47,589 nucleotides of DNA. Origin: an uncultured Bacilli bacterium (GTDB lineage Bacteria; Bacillota_I; Bacilli_A; RF39; UBA660). Both the position numbers and the translations under genes were made by a program. The notes beneath the pieces are model-generated. The model did no database searches. It was not told the origin of the DNA and worked only from the letters and a program-made list of their open reading frames with translations. The stretch lies in contig CANQYB010000006.1 in assembly GCA_947627975.1 (NCBI GenBank), forward strand, positions 1-47,589, given 5' to 3'. This document shows, in pieces, positions 11,219 to 20,824 of this stretch (position 1 is the stretch's first letter; the number at the start of each line of letters is the position of its first letter).

Positions 11219-12118
11219 TTAATTAGTAATTTTGTCTAATTTTTTTATTCCCAAAGATAAAATTAATATAACTAATACTGGTGATAAAAAATTAAATCCA
11301 ATCTTTATTAATAAAAAAGTAAGCAATGAAGATAATACTCCATAACAAATTTTTAATTTTTTTCTATTTGGACATATTCTAATATCTGTCAATAAATAAA
11401 CACCTACAAAAATTGTATTATAAGAAAATAATGGTAAAAATGAATTATATAAATTATGATTAAATAAAAAAGATATTAAACAAATTATAAAAAAAGTTGT
11501 TAAATAATAAAAACATGATTCTTTTTTATACAATCTTTTAAAACATAAATAAATATATGAAAATAATATAAATAAATTTGATGAAGCATTTATTCCTCCA
11601 GGTCCAAACCCTAAAAATATATTACTTGTTTTAATTTCCATAATATTTTTACTTTCATATAAATTATTATAATCTATTTGAAAAAATAAATTAAAAACTA
11701 TTATAAGAATTAAACACAACATTGAACTTTCACTAAAGTACAATTTTTTATTTATAAATTGTATTAAAAAACTTAGTATAAAAACCAAAATAGAAAATAT
11801 AAAAACATTAACTCTTGGACATATTAATGATCCTAAAAATATACCATTTAAAGCAAAAATTGAATCAAAAATTTTAAATTTAATGTTTTTATTTTTAATT
11901 TTTAAAAATAAATATTCACCTAAATAACAACATAAATATCCTAAAATTGGAAGTAATATAGGTTTAAAAATACTAAAAAAATTAATTAAATTTTTTTGAT
12001 ATAATAATATCCCATTTTTATAAAATCCAAATAATATGGGAAAAATTAAAGAAAAAATAATAGTTAAATTATATTTTTTTATGGAATTATTACTATGAAT
12101 AAATGGAGCATTCATCAT
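11219..12118 (-). CDS. RnfD/NqrB-like membrane subunit
   Basis: Polytopic membrane protein with RnfD-like GPGGINASSN segment; ATG overlaps the stop of the RnfC-like gene. Confidence 0.7.
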   Translation of the reverse strand: MMNAPFIHSNNSIKKYNLTIIFSLIFPILFGFYKNGILLYQKNLINFFSIFKPILLPILGYLCCYLGEYLFLKIKNKNIKFKIFDSIFALNGIFLGSLICPRVNVFIFSILVFILSFLIQFINKKLYFSESSMLCLILIIVFNLFFQIDYNNLYESKNIMEIKTSNIFLGFGPGGINASSNLFILFSYIYLCFKRLYKKESCFYYLTTFFIICLISFLFNHNLYNSFLPLFSYNTIFVGVYLLTDIRICPNRKKLKICYGVLSSLLTFLLIKIGFNFLSPVLVILILSLGIKKLDKITN

Positions 12119-13224
12119 TTTTCCTCCTTTAATAAGTTAATATTTGAGGGACACATATAAGAACATAACCCACATTTAATACACTCTTTTTTTCTTAATT
12201 TTGGATTTAAATTAAGGGGACAAACATTAAGGCATTCGCCACAATTTATACATTCATATTCTTTTTTTTCTTCGTATTTTTCTATTATAATACTTCTTAG
12301 ATTATTAGTAACTATTAATTTATTAATATCAACAATATTACCACTCATTACTCCATTTGCAATACAAATATAATTAGTATTATCTTTTATTTTAATATTA
12401 TTTTTTAATGCTTCACTAATTAAACAACCTATTTTTACATTTATTACTTTAGGATTTTCAACTAAATTTCCTGTTATAGTTATATATTTTTCTGTTACTT
12501 TAGCTTTTCTTTTTAAAGCATAATATAAATTAAATAAAAACGATGCTTTTAAAATGCAAGAATTATTTTTATTTAAAAATTTCTTTAAAACAATATCGTT
12601 ACCAAGAGGATAAAAATATTCTACAATTTTCAAGTGTATTTTAGGGTATGTTCCTAACATATTTAATGTTTTAGATATAACATCGCTTTCTTTAGAACTA
12701 ATTAAAATATGAGCTTCTTTTATATTAAATATATCAATTAAAGCATCAATAGTTTCTAAAATTTTTTCAGTATGATCTTTTAAATAAAATAATTCATTTG
12801 CCTCATAAGGATCCAAATCAATGCAAGAAATAAACAAATTTTCACAATTTAAATTCTTAGCAAATTTATCATCTACATAATTTTTTATATGACTTAAAAT
12901 TTCTTCTTTTGTATATTTATTTATATATTTTTTATTACCATGGCGAAATTTTAATTTTTCTTTATAATCATTTTCAATTCTTAAAGTTGTTATTTCTTTA
13001 TTATTTTCATCAACTAATATTTTAAAATTTTTTAAATTTCCACTTATAGATGAAAATTTATTATCAAAAATAGTTTCTTCTTTATACACATAATCATTAT
13101 AATTAAAATTTACTAAATTAGTATTAAAAACTGGTATATATATATTTTCAACATCTAATTTATTTCTAGTAATTGAAGAAATTTGTATGTTATCTTTATT
13201 TATTTGTAATTTCATAAATACCAC
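12115..13224 (-). CDS. RnfC-like electron transport subunit
   Basis: Two C-terminal 4Fe-4S motifs (CINCGECLNVCP, CIKCGLCSYMCP) in an RnfC-like context. Confidence 0.78.
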   Translation of the reverse strand: MVFMKLQINKDNIQISSITRNKLDVENIYIPVFNTNLVNFNYNDYVYKEETIFDNKFSSISGNLKNFKILVDENNKEITTLRIENDYKEKLKFRHGNKKYINKYTKEEILSHIKNYVDDKFAKNLNCENLFISCIDLDPYEANELFYLKDHTEKILETIDALIDIFNIKEAHILISSKESDVISKTLNMLGTYPKIHLKIVEYFYPLGNDIVLKKFLNKNNSCILKASFLFNLYYALKRKAKVTEKYITITGNLVENPKVINVKIGCLISEALKNNIKIKDNTNYICIANGVMSGNIVDINKLIVTNNLRSIIIEKYEEKKEYECINCGECLNVCPLNLNPKLRKKECIKCGLCSYMCPSNINLLKEEK

Positions 13225-13278
13225 ATTCCTAAAATTATTATACTAATATTTTTTTCAAAACAAAAGTTTTTTATAAAA

Positions 13279-13305
13279 AAAAATAATCATTTTTTGATTA
13301 TTTCA
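13279..13305 (-). terminator. Intrinsic terminator after thioredoxin gene
   Basis: AAATAATCA-N4-TGATTATTT with A/T flanks. Confidence 0.6.
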
Positions 13306-13597
13306 TTTCTTTTATAATTTTTTCTATTTCATCTTTGCTTCTAAAACCAATTTCAGTTTTGTAAATTTCTCCATTTTTTATAAAATTAATTTGAGGAATT
13401 GACATTACATTATATTTTATAGCTAAATCTTGATGTTCATCAACATTAACTTTAATAATTTCTATTTCATCAATATCTTCTAAAACTTTACTAAGAATTT
13501 TACATGGACCACACCAATCAGCATAAAAATCAATTATAACATTTTTACCCTTTATTAATTCTTCTAAATTTTCATCTTTTAAATATTTAATATTCAT
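13298..13597 (-). CDS. trxA: Thioredoxin family protein
   Basis: WCGPC active site, thioredoxin-length ORF. Confidence 0.92.
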   Translation of the reverse strand: MNIKYLKDENLEELIKGKNVIIDFYADWCGPCKILSKVLEDIDEIEIIKVNVDEHQDLAIKYNVMSIPQINFIKNGEIYKTEIGFRSKDEIEKIIKEMK

Positions 13598-13609
13598 AAT
13601 TATTCCTTT

Positions 13610-14299
13610 CTAATTAACTAATTGTTTTATGTAGCTATTTTTTATTTTACCCTTATTTATTAAATATTTTAAATTATTTTCTGATATCATTTTATTATTT
13701 AACATAACTTTAATAATTTCAAAATTTGTTTTTTCCTTATTATTATATTTTTTTATAATTTTATAAATTTCATTAATATTATTATATACTTCATAAGATA
13801 AATTATTTATTATTGGCGTATTTTTTAAAATTATATGATGAAGCTTACTATTATTTACTAAATTATTATTAAAATTTAATTGGCAAATTATAAATAAAAT
13901 TATAAAAATTATCAAATAGCTTTGGAAAAAACCAAATATAGCACCAATTAACCTTGATGGTAAATTAAGTATTATAGTTGACTTTATTATTTTATCTAAT
14001 ATTTTACTAATTTTAAGAATTAATTTAACTAATACCATTAATAATGTCAAACAAATTAAAAATGCTAAAGCTTCATATATTAATATATTTAAAATTGTTA
14101 TTCCTTTTATATTAAAAAAAGGTAAATGTTTATATAAAAATATCGAAACTGGATTTTTAATAAAATAAGAAATTACAAAAGCTATAAGTAAACTTGAAAA
14201 TTCAACTATTGATTTAATCATGCCTCTTGAAAAACCAATAATTGTTCCAACTATTAAAATAAAAATTATAAATAAATCTAAAATATTAATATTTAACAT
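13610..14299 (-). CDS. CvpA family membrane protein
   Basis: N-terminal NILDLFIIFILIVGTIIGFSRGMIKSIVEF and multiple TM helices. Confidence 0.75.
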   Translation of the reverse strand: MLNINILDLFIIFILIVGTIIGFSRGMIKSIVEFSSLLIAFVISYFIKNPVSIFLYKHLPFFNIKGITILNILIYEALAFLICLTLLMVLVKLILKISKILDKIIKSTIILNLPSRLIGAIFGFFQSYLIIFIILFIICQLNFNNNLVNNSKLHHIILKNTPIINNLSYEVYNNINEIYKIIKKYNNKEKTNFEIIKVMLNNKMISENNLKYLINKGKIKNSYIKQLVN

Positions 14300-14380
14300 A
14301 AAACCCTTTCTAATATTATTATATATAAGATTTAATGATTTTACAAAAAAAATATGCTAAAATTAATGTGAGGTGTAAAT

Positions 14381-15313
14381 ATGACAATTGTTTTTAAAAT
14401 AAGTGATAATTTAAAGCAAAAATTAATTGATTTTTATAAAGATACTAGTGTTTTAACTCCTCCACCTTATTCTGTTTTTCAATCCAAGAATGCAGATGGT
14501 ACTACCGTAACTTTATATAATTCTGGTAAAGTAATGTTTCAAGGAATTTCTGCTGATATTGATGCTGCCTTATGGAAAGACCAAGAAAAATATCTAAATA
14601 ACAAAATTATTGATATAACTTCTAAAGAAGAACAAAAAAAGAACAAAACTGACAAAAAAACAAAAAGTATTATAAATATTTCATCAATTGGATCAGATGA
14701 AGTTGGAACTGGTGATTATTTTGGTCCAATTGTCGTAACTGCGACGTATGTAAATAAAAGTAATTACAATTTTTTAACTAATTTAAAAGTTGGAGATTCT
14801 AAAAAAATAACTGATGAAAATATAAAAAAAATAGCTCCAGAAATTATTAAAAAAATTCCCTATAAAACTTTTATTTTAACTAATGAAAATTATAACAAAC
14901 AAAAAAATTATAACATGAATAAAATAAAAGCAATTTTACATAATAAAGTATTATGGGAAATTTCAAAAGAAAATTTTAAATATGACAAAATAGTAGTAGA
15001 CCAATTTTGCTATCCTAAAAATTATTATCAATATATTAGTGAAACAAAAAATAAAGTTAACAATATAACTTTTATGACAAAAGCAGAGGATCAAATTTTA
15101 TCGGTAGCATGTGCATCAATTATATCTCGATATATTTTTTTAAGAGAAATTGATAAAATGAGTAAAGATTTAAATATTAAAGTTCCTAAGGGAGCGGGTC
15201 AAAATGTTGATAATATTGCTTTAAATTTAGCTCAAAAATATGGTTTTGAGTTTCTATCTAAATATGTAAAATTAAATTTCAAAAATACCCAAAAAATAAA
15301 AGATAAAATTTAA
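14381..15313 (+). CDS. rnhC: Ribonuclease HIII
   Basis: N-terminal TBP-like domain, IGSDEVGTGDYFGPIVV, AEDQILSVACASIISRY. Confidence 0.95.
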   Translation: MTIVFKISDNLKQKLIDFYKDTSVLTPPPYSVFQSKNADGTTVTLYNSGKVMFQGISADIDAALWKDQEKYLNNKIIDITSKEEQKKNKTDKKTKSIINISSIGSDEVGTGDYFGPIVVTATYVNKSNYNFLTNLKVGDSKKITDENIKKIAPEIIKKIPYKTFILTNENYNKQKNYNMNKIKAILHNKVLWEISKENFKYDKIVVDQFCYPKNYYQYISETKNKVNNITFMTKAEDQILSVACASIISRYIFLREIDKMSKDLNIKVPKGAGQNVDNIALNLAQKYGFEFLSKYVKLNFKNTQKIKDKI

Positions 15314-15328
15314 AAATTTTATCTTTTT
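15298..15328. terminator. Bidirectional terminator between convergent rnhC and tig
   Basis: 12-bp stem AAAGATAAAATT/AATTTTATCTTT with A and T flanks. Confidence 0.75.
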
Positions 15329-16589
15329 AATTGTTTTTTAAAATTTCCATTGCTTTTTTCATTTTTAAATCATATTTTACAACTTCTAATCCGCCAAAAG
15401 CCTTTAAAAATTCTGTTTCTTCCATTTGATATCTTTCAGCCATATTAGCGGCTTCTTTTTTGGCATCATCATCAGTTATTTTTATATTTTCTTTTTCAGC
15501 TATTTCTTCAAGCAAATAACGTGATTTAACCCTATTTTCAGCTTCACCTTTCATCATATTTTCTAAATCTTCCATTTTAGAATTTGTAAATTGTAGGTAT
15601 TGTTCAATTGTAAGTCCTTGCATTTTTAATTGTTCTTCATATTGGTGAAGCATACGATGAATTTCATCATGAATAATTTCTTCATTAAGTTTTATATCCA
15701 TATTTGCGATTGCTTTTGTAATTAAATCATTTAAATATTTATCTTCACTTTCATGATCTTTTTGATGTTTTATTTCTTCTTTAATTTTTTCTCTAAAACT
15801 ATTTTCATCTTTGATATCATCATATCCTAAATCTTTATAAAAATCTTCATTAAGTTCTGGCAATATTTTTTCTTTTATTTCTTTTACAGTAACTTTAAAA
15901 GTTACATCTTTATTTTTCAAATCTTCGGTATAATTTTCAGGAAATTTTAATTTTAACTCTTTTTGTTCATTTACTTTCATTCCAATTAAACCATCTTCAA
16001 AACCTTCAATAAAAGTTTTTGAACCAATTTCAAGAGGATAATCTTTTCCTGTTCCACCTTCTAAAATTTTACCATCAACTACTCCTTCAAAATCAATAAC
16101 AGCAGTATCGCCCTTATCAACAGAGCCATTTTCTTTTATAACTATTTCTGCATATTTAGTTTTTAAATTTTGAATTTCCTTATCAATCTCATCTTTCGTA
16201 ACCGTAACTTTATCTTTTTTTATGCCTAAATTTTTATACTCGCCCAATTTAATTTCTGGTTTTGTTATAATAGTAAATTCAAAAACAACTTCATTTTCAT
16301 TAATATTTTTAATATCAACTTTAGGTTCACATTCTGGTATTAATTTTTTATCAACAATAATCTTCTTATATGCATCTTGCATTGCAATGTCAACTGCATC
16401 AGGAAATAAAGAATTAACCCCAACTTTTTTAAAATAAATATTTTTAGGGACACAGCCCTTTCTAAAACCATCCAATTTTATATCTTTTTGTTTTTTCTTA
16501 AAAACATTATCTAAAATATCTTCCCATTCTTTTCCTTTTAAAGATATTTCTATATTATGTACATTTTTCATTTTTTCACCTCTTAACAA
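15327..16589 (-). CDS. tig: Trigger factor
   Basis: GFRKGCVPKNIYFKKVG, PPIase region GDTAVIDFEGVVDGKILEGGTGKDYPLEIGSKTFIEGFEDGLIGM. Confidence 0.97.
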   Translation of the reverse strand: MLRGEKMKNVHNIEISLKGKEWEDILDNVFKKKQKDIKLDGFRKGCVPKNIYFKKVGVNSLFPDAVDIAMQDAYKKIIVDKKLIPECEPKVDIKNINENEVVFEFTIITKPEIKLGEYKNLGIKKDKVTVTKDEIDKEIQNLKTKYAEIVIKENGSVDKGDTAVIDFEGVVDGKILEGGTGKDYPLEIGSKTFIEGFEDGLIGMKVNEQKELKLKFPENYTEDLKNKDVTFKVTVKEIKEKILPELNEDFYKDLGYDDIKDENSFREKIKEEIKHQKDHESEDKYLNDLITKAIANMDIKLNEEIIHDEIHRMLHQYEEQLKMQGLTIEQYLQFTNSKMEDLENMMKGEAENRVKSRYLLEEIAEKENIKITDDDAKKEAANMAERYQMEETEFLKAFGGLEVVKYDLKMKKAMEILKNN

Positions 16590-16627
16590 ATAATATTATA
16601 TAATAAAAAAAAAAGCAAAACAAGTAA

Positions 16628-17083
16628 TTATTTTTTTTGTAAATTTTGCAATTTTTTTAAATATTCTTCTTCTTTTAAATAATCTATTTCCAATTCTTGT
16701 TTAATTTCAGGTTCAACATTAATTTTTTTTACTTCTAAATCATTTTGCTTGTAATCATCATATACTATTTTATTACGATTAGCATTTTTTATTAATTCAG
16801 AATAACTTATTATTGCACTTTTTTCTTGTTCATCTTCATATTGGTCAATTTTATCATTCACTGAATCAGAATTATTTTGTAAAAATTCCTTTGTATTAGC
16901 AATATTGTTATTACTATTAGTATTAGTGGTAGTATTTATTTTATTTAATTTACTATTTATTTTTACAAAATATATCATACCAATAAAAGTAGCAATTAAA
17001 AGTAAAATGAGCCCAAAAAATAATATATCAATCCATGCTAAAGTATTAGAAATATCTGATAAAGTATAAAATAAATTTATCAT
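16628..17083 (-). CDS. Hypothetical single-TM protein downstream of mreD
   Basis: Full-length ORF, one N-terminal TM helix, charged C-terminus. Confidence 0.7.
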   Translation of the reverse strand: MINLFYTLSDISNTLAWIDILFFGLILLLIATFIGMIYFVKINSKLNKINTTTNTNSNNNIANTKEFLQNNSDSVNDKIDQYEDEQEKSAIISYSELIKNANRNKIVYDDYKQNDLEVKKINVEPEIKQELEIDYLKEEEYLKKLQNLQKK

Positions 17084-17100
17084 TACATCACCCTTTTAAT

Positions 17101-17508
17101 TTATTTATTTAATTTTAACATAGTTTTGTAATTAATTAAATAGTAAATTAAATTAATAAATAAATTGAAAATTAAATATTTTAAAATATAAATTATCTCA
17201 AAATTATTATAATTATTTATTAAATACAAAATAAAAATTAAAATAATATAATTTAAAATATTTAAAATTAAATAAGTTATAAATTTAATATTAAAAATTT
17301 TTAAAAAAAAGTAATTAAACAAATACAAAAACATAAATATAGCCATATGAATAAATAAATTTGACGTTATGATATCTATAATAATACCAAGTATTAAAAT
17401 TTTTATCCATTCTTTTTTTATAGAAAATATACATATGGGAAAAATCACAAAAAATGTCGAATATTTTGTCATATTATAAATTATAATATCTAAAAATAAA
17501 CTAAACAT
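17101..17508 (-). CDS. mreD: MreD-like membrane protein
   Basis: Multi-TM, directly after mreC with overlap; MreD-like size. Confidence 0.7.
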   Translation of the reverse strand: MFSLFLDIIIYNMTKYSTFFVIFPICIFSIKKEWIKILILGIIIDIITSNLFIHMAIFMFLYLFNYFFLKIFNIKFITYLILNILNYIILIFILYLINNYNNFEIIYILKYLIFNLFINLIYYLINYKTMLKLNK

Positions 17509-18184
17509 TTCTCAATTCCTTTAATACTACTAAATTATTTAAATTTTTAATATTATAACTTGTTTTAAAATATAATTTATACTCTATATTTTCTTTAATT
17601 AATTTTGTAACGTATCCAACGTAAATATCGCTTTGGGTTATTCCAAGTCCAGAAGTATATATTTTATCACCTACTTTAATATTATTATTATCTGTCATAG
17701 AAACTTCAAATTCATTTGTATCTTTAATAAACTTTTTTACTACACCATAACTGTTATTTACTTTTATTGACATATTTAAATTATTCGAACTAATTAATTT
17801 TACTTTGGCAGTTTTTTTATAAACTTTGTCTACTATACCAACAATTCCATTTTCAGAAATAACTGCTGCATTTTTTTTAATATTTTTATCTTTTCCTTTA
17901 TCAATTATTAAATAATTATAAAAATCATATACATTTCTTTCTAGAATTTTACAATTTAAATAATCATAATTATTATAATCATCTAAATTAAATTTTTTTA
18001 AATTCTTAATCTCCTTTTTTAAATATTTATTTTCTGCTTTTAATATTTCGAGGTTAGCATCTGATAAAGTATTTTTTTTAAAAATTGAATTTATATTTTT
18101 AAAAGCATAATTTATGGGACTTTTAAATATAAAAAGTAAAAATAATATTAAAATATAATAACTATATTTAAAGATTTTTTTCAT
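17501..18184 (-). CDS. mreC: Rod shape-determining protein MreC
   Basis: N-terminal TM plus coiled coil, ENGIVGIVDKVYKKTAKVKLISSNN, GDKIYTSGLG. Confidence 0.92.
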   Translation of the reverse strand: MKKIFKYSYYILILFLLFIFKSPINYAFKNINSIFKKNTLSDANLEILKAENKYLKKEIKNLKKFNLDDYNNYDYLNCKILERNVYDFYNYLIIDKGKDKNIKKNAAVISENGIVGIVDKVYKKTAKVKLISSNNLNMSIKVNNSYGVVKKFIKDTNEFEVSMTDNNNIKVGDKIYTSGLGITQSDIYVGYVTKLIKENIEYKLYFKTSYNIKNLNNLVVLKELRNV

Positions 18185-18186
18185 AT

Positions 18187-18867
18187 TTACCTCACTTTAT
18201 TATTTTCTAAATAACTATAATACTTATTATTACCAATTATAATATGATCTAATACCTCAATTTGTAATAATTTTCCTATCTTTATAATTTTTAATGTAAA
18301 TATATCATCTTGTTTTGATGGTAAAATACTACCACTTGGATGATTATGAATACAAATTAATGATTGAGCCGAAAAAATATAAGCATATTTAAATATTTCT
18401 CTGGGATGTGCTATACTTTGATCTAAAGTTCCTTTAAATAATACTTTTTTTTCAATCAACTTTTTTTTAGCATCTAAATATAAAACAATAAATTCCTCTT
18501 GATATACATTTTTGAAATAATATTTAAACATTTTAAAAACTTTGGTAGTAGAATTTATAATAATATCTTTTTCATAATTATCTTTATATACTCTTTTTCC
18601 AAATTCTATTGCTGCACATAAAGTTATGGCTTTAACCATTCCTAAGCCTTTAATTTTTAAAAAAGAATGATATGTGTAACTTTTTAAATTATTTAAATTT
18701 TTAGCATTTTTTAATATTTCTAATGATAAGTCCTTAGCTGATAAATTTTTAGTTCCAGTCCTTAAAATTATAGCAATCAAATCTTCATTAGATAAATTTT
18801 CAACTCCGTATTTTATTAATCTTTCTCTAGGTTTTTCATAATCAGGTAAATCTTTAATTTTGGTCAT
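18187..18867 (-). CDS. radC: RadC family JAB-domain protein
   Basis: PRERLIKYGVENLSNEDLIAIILRTGT, HNHPSGSILPSKQD. Confidence 0.96.
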   Translation of the reverse strand: MTKIKDLPDYEKPRERLIKYGVENLSNEDLIAIILRTGTKNLSAKDLSLEILKNAKNLNNLKSYTYHSFLKIKGLGMVKAITLCAAIEFGKRVYKDNYEKDIIINSTTKVFKMFKYYFKNVYQEEFIVLYLDAKKKLIEKKVLFKGTLDQSIAHPREIFKYAYIFSAQSLICIHNHPSGSILPSKQDDIFTLKIIKIGKLLQIEVLDHIIIGNNKYYSYLENNKVR

Positions 18868-19318
18868 TAATTTTTAAAAATTCCTCTAAAATTTTTTGAT
18901 TAGTTTCTAAAAATACTTCTTCAGAATCTGTTTTATTTAATATTTGTTCATAATTTGTAGAAAGATTAATAAAATTATTATTACTTATTTCAATTTCCTT
19001 TTTATAAAAATTAATTTGTTGATCTTTTAAATAATTATTCATTTTTAAAATTGCATTGCTATCATTTAATATCGAAAAGTATACACGATAAAAGTCATCA
19101 TCATTTACGATAATACTACCTTTAAATTTATTTTTTTTATTTAAAGCATTATTTTTATTTTTATACACACCTAATTGAAATGCTGTATAGGAATTTTGAA
19201 TATTAATAACATCTTCTATTTTTTTATCAGATCTTTTAAATAATGCAAAAGCAAAGACACTACCAATTAATACTGATATAAGAATAAAATAAATAAATTT
19301 TTTCAAACATATCACCAT
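18854..19318 (-). CDS. SPOR-domain-like membrane protein, candidate SpoIIB
   Basis: N-terminal TM, SPOR-like AFQLGVYKNKNNALN; immediately upstream of radC-mreCD. Confidence 0.55.
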   Translation of the reverse strand: MVICLKKFIYFILISVLIGSVFAFALFKRSDKKIEDVINIQNSYTAFQLGVYKNKNNALNKKNKFKGSIIVNDDDFYRVYFSILNDSNAILKMNNYLKDQQINFYKKEIEISNNNFINLSTNYEQILNKTDSEEVFLETNQKILEEFLKINDQN

Positions 19319-19356
19319 AAAAAAAATAACATAAATCTTTTAAGATTTATGTCGAA

Positions 19357-20790
19357 TTATAAGACACCATCCAAACTAAAACTTTTTGCCTCAGTAATTT
19401 TGACATCAACAATTTGACCAATATATTTTTCACTTGCTTTTATATTTACTAATTTCATAGTTTCCGTATAGCCATACACTTTATCCTTATCTTTTTCGCT
19501 TTTTCCTAAAATTAATACTTTACAAGTTTTATTTAAATATTCTTTATTTTTTTGAAGGGAATAACTATTTATCAATTCATTTAATCTTTTTAGTCTTTCT
19601 TCTTTTTCTTTTAATGTAATTTTATCCTCCATTAAAGAAGCAGGTGTTCCTTCTCTTTTGGAAAAAATAAAAGTATATGCACTATCAAATTTACAAGTTT
19701 TAACAATATCTAATGTTTCTTGAAAATCTTTTTCAGTTTCATTTGGAAAACCTACAATAATATCAGTAGTTATTGCTACATTTTTTATTTTGTTTTTTAT
19801 TTTATTAAATAAATTTAAATATTCTTCTTTAGTATATTTACGATTCATCTTTTTTAAAATCTCATTACTTCCTGATTGTAAAGGAAGATGTATATAAGGC
19901 ATAATATTTTCTTTTTTGGCAATTACATCTATCATATTATCAGTAAAATCCCAAGGATGAGATGTTACAAAAAAAATTCTTTGAATTTTCAAATCACTAA
20001 TCATATCCAATAGTTGAGAAAAATCAACTTCCCCTTTACGATCTTTCCCATATGCATTAACATTTTGCCCAAGTAAAGTTATTTCTTTATAACCTTTATT
20101 AATTAATTCTTTAACTTCATTTATAATATCTTCATGCTTTCTACTTCTTTGTCTACCTCTAGTATATGGAACTATACAATAAGTACAAAATTTATCACAT
20201 CCATACATAATATTTACATATGCTGTATATTTAGAATCACGTTTATATTCAAAATTTTCATATATATTATTTTCATTGGATAATACTTCGATATTTAATT
20301 TATTTTGCTTTTCAATAAGCATTTTAGGCAAATCAAAAATATTATGTGTTCCAAATACAATATCCACAAATTTGTATTTTTCATAAATGTTTTGACAAAC
20401 TTTTTCACTTTGAGCCATACACCCACATATTCCAATAATTAAATTTTTATTTAATTTTTTTAGATGTTTACATCGTCCTAAAAAACCATAAACTTTATCA
20501 TAAACATTTTCTCTTATTGCACATGTATTTAATAAAATAAGATCACTTTCATTTTCATTATTTGTTTCTTCAAATCCTAAATTATCTAAATATTTTTTCA
20601 ATATTTCTGAATCATGAACATTCATTTGGCATCCATAAGTTTTAAGTAAATATTTTTTACCTTTAAATAAATTTTTTTCATAACTATTATTTTGATATAT
20701 AATTTTTATTTCTTCATCTTTTAATCTTTTTCTTTCTTCTATTAAATTGGGAAAATTCATAGAAATCAACTCCAAAGATAATTTTAGCAC
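19357..20790 (-). CDS. miaB: tRNA-2-methylthio-N6-dimethylallyladenosine synthase MiaB
   Basis: TYGCQMNVHDSE, radical SAM GCDKFCTYCIVPYTRGRQRSR, TRAM-like end. Confidence 0.97.
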   Translation of the reverse strand: MLKLSLELISMNFPNLIEERKRLKDEEIKIIYQNNSYEKNLFKGKKYLLKTYGCQMNVHDSEILKKYLDNLGFEETNNENESDLILLNTCAIRENVYDKVYGFLGRCKHLKKLNKNLIIGICGCMAQSEKVCQNIYEKYKFVDIVFGTHNIFDLPKMLIEKQNKLNIEVLSNENNIYENFEYKRDSKYTAYVNIMYGCDKFCTYCIVPYTRGRQRSRKHEDIINEVKELINKGYKEITLLGQNVNAYGKDRKGEVDFSQLLDMISDLKIQRIFFVTSHPWDFTDNMIDVIAKKENIMPYIHLPLQSGSNEILKKMNRKYTKEEYLNLFNKIKNKIKNVAITTDIIVGFPNETEKDFQETLDIVKTCKFDSAYTFIFSKREGTPASLMEDKITLKEKEERLKRLNELINSYSLQKNKEYLNKTCKVLILGKSEKDKDKVYGYTETMKLVNIKASEKYIGQIVDVKITEAKSFSLDGVL

Positions 20791-20824
20791 TTAAATCTTT
20801 TTTTGTAAAATAATTAATTATATT

